Assembly (NCBI GenBank): GCA_040881665.1
Contig: JBBECT010000002.1
Coordinates: forward strand, 111,080 to 175,079
From: Actinomycetota bacterium
Lineage (GTDB): Bacteria; Actinomycetota; UBA4738; HRBIN12
Length of the DNA: 64,000 bases
Direction: 5' to 3'
Position numbers and translations under genes: made by a program. Below the pieces are notes generated by a model, which saw only the letters and a program-made list of their open reading frames with translations, searched no databases and had not been told where the DNA came from. This document shows positions 63,991 to 64,000 of this stretch, in pieces (position 1 is the first letter of the stretch; each line of letters starts with the position of its first letter).

Positions 63991-64000
63991 GGTGCAGAGA

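Larger units (their letters stand above)
62547..64000 (-). mobile_element. IS110-family insertion sequence
   Basis: The element comprises a transposase gene, with only a short tail after its stop, and a structured non-coding stretch upstream of its start. It runs to the window edge, so its left end is not seen. It lies inside the nuclease gene. IS110 elements lack clear terminal repeats, so the exact right end (near 62547 or a little before) cannot be fixed from one copy. Confidence 0.75.

Overview
The window is a high-GC, gene-dense stretch of a bacterial chromosome. Several local gene orders are typical of Actinomycetota: holA-comEC-comEA-leuS, rne-rplU-rpmA-obg...nadD-lytR-rsfS, mreBCD-mrdA-rodA, fabD-fabH-acpP-fabF, and tig-clpP-clpX...valS-folC-ndk. 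I recognise no mycolic-acid, sporulation or photosynthesis genes. A deep-branching or uncultured actinobacterial lineage is the most likely source; this is inferred from gene order and codon use, not from a marker search.

Layout. 1-8045: end of a membrane-linked phosphoesterase, DNA polymerase III delta, DNA-uptake proteins ComEC/ComEA, leucyl-tRNA synthetase and a small membrane protein. 8049-13569: a PAS-PAS-GGDEF-EAL c-di-GMP enzyme, a glutamine amidotransferase, a Tat-exported GH26-like lipoprotein and a divergent secreted sulfatase. 13851-15102: two secreted proteins, one RTX-like and frameshifted. 15476-24623: tRNA-Ala, then rsfS, lytR-like, nadD, dinB-like, obg, rpmA, rplU and rne with a long leader, then a REC-histidine kinase. 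24657-30206: the rod-shape operon mreB-mreC-mreD-mrdA-rodA. 30377-34758: fatty-acid synthesis cluster fabD-fabH-fabG-acpP-fabF. 34769-47080: serine hydrolase, ndk, folC, valS, an MmpL transporter with a very large coiled-coil insert, clpX, clpP, tig. 47144-56738: two inositol-monophosphatase-like paralogues, a DMT permease, a PHP phosphoesterase, a peptide-type ABC importer without its ATPases, a TetR regulator with a visible operator, and an amidohydrolase.

56818-64000 is the accessory end. A small HExxH protein and tRNA-Pro are followed by a 629-bp DUF1801 cassette bounded by 12-bp inverted repeats and CTAG repeats, ending at the stop codon of a second TetR gene. That tetR is in one transcription unit with phzF and tRNA-Gly. 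Beyond the tRNA lies a phage-like cassette: an HTH repressor-like gene, a divergent HTH gene behind a consensus promoter, and a chain of tiny overlapping genes ending in a broken PD-(D/E)XK nuclease. An IS110-family insertion sequence truncates the nuclease. The IS carries a structured non-coding stretch upstream of its transposase, a candidate bridge RNA.

A pattern runs through the whole window: many genes have a TANNNT -10 hexamer 5-10 bases before the start codon and no Shine-Dalgarno sequence, suggesting abundant leaderless mRNAs. Genes inside operons instead use Shine-Dalgarno sequences or 1-4-base stop/start overlaps.
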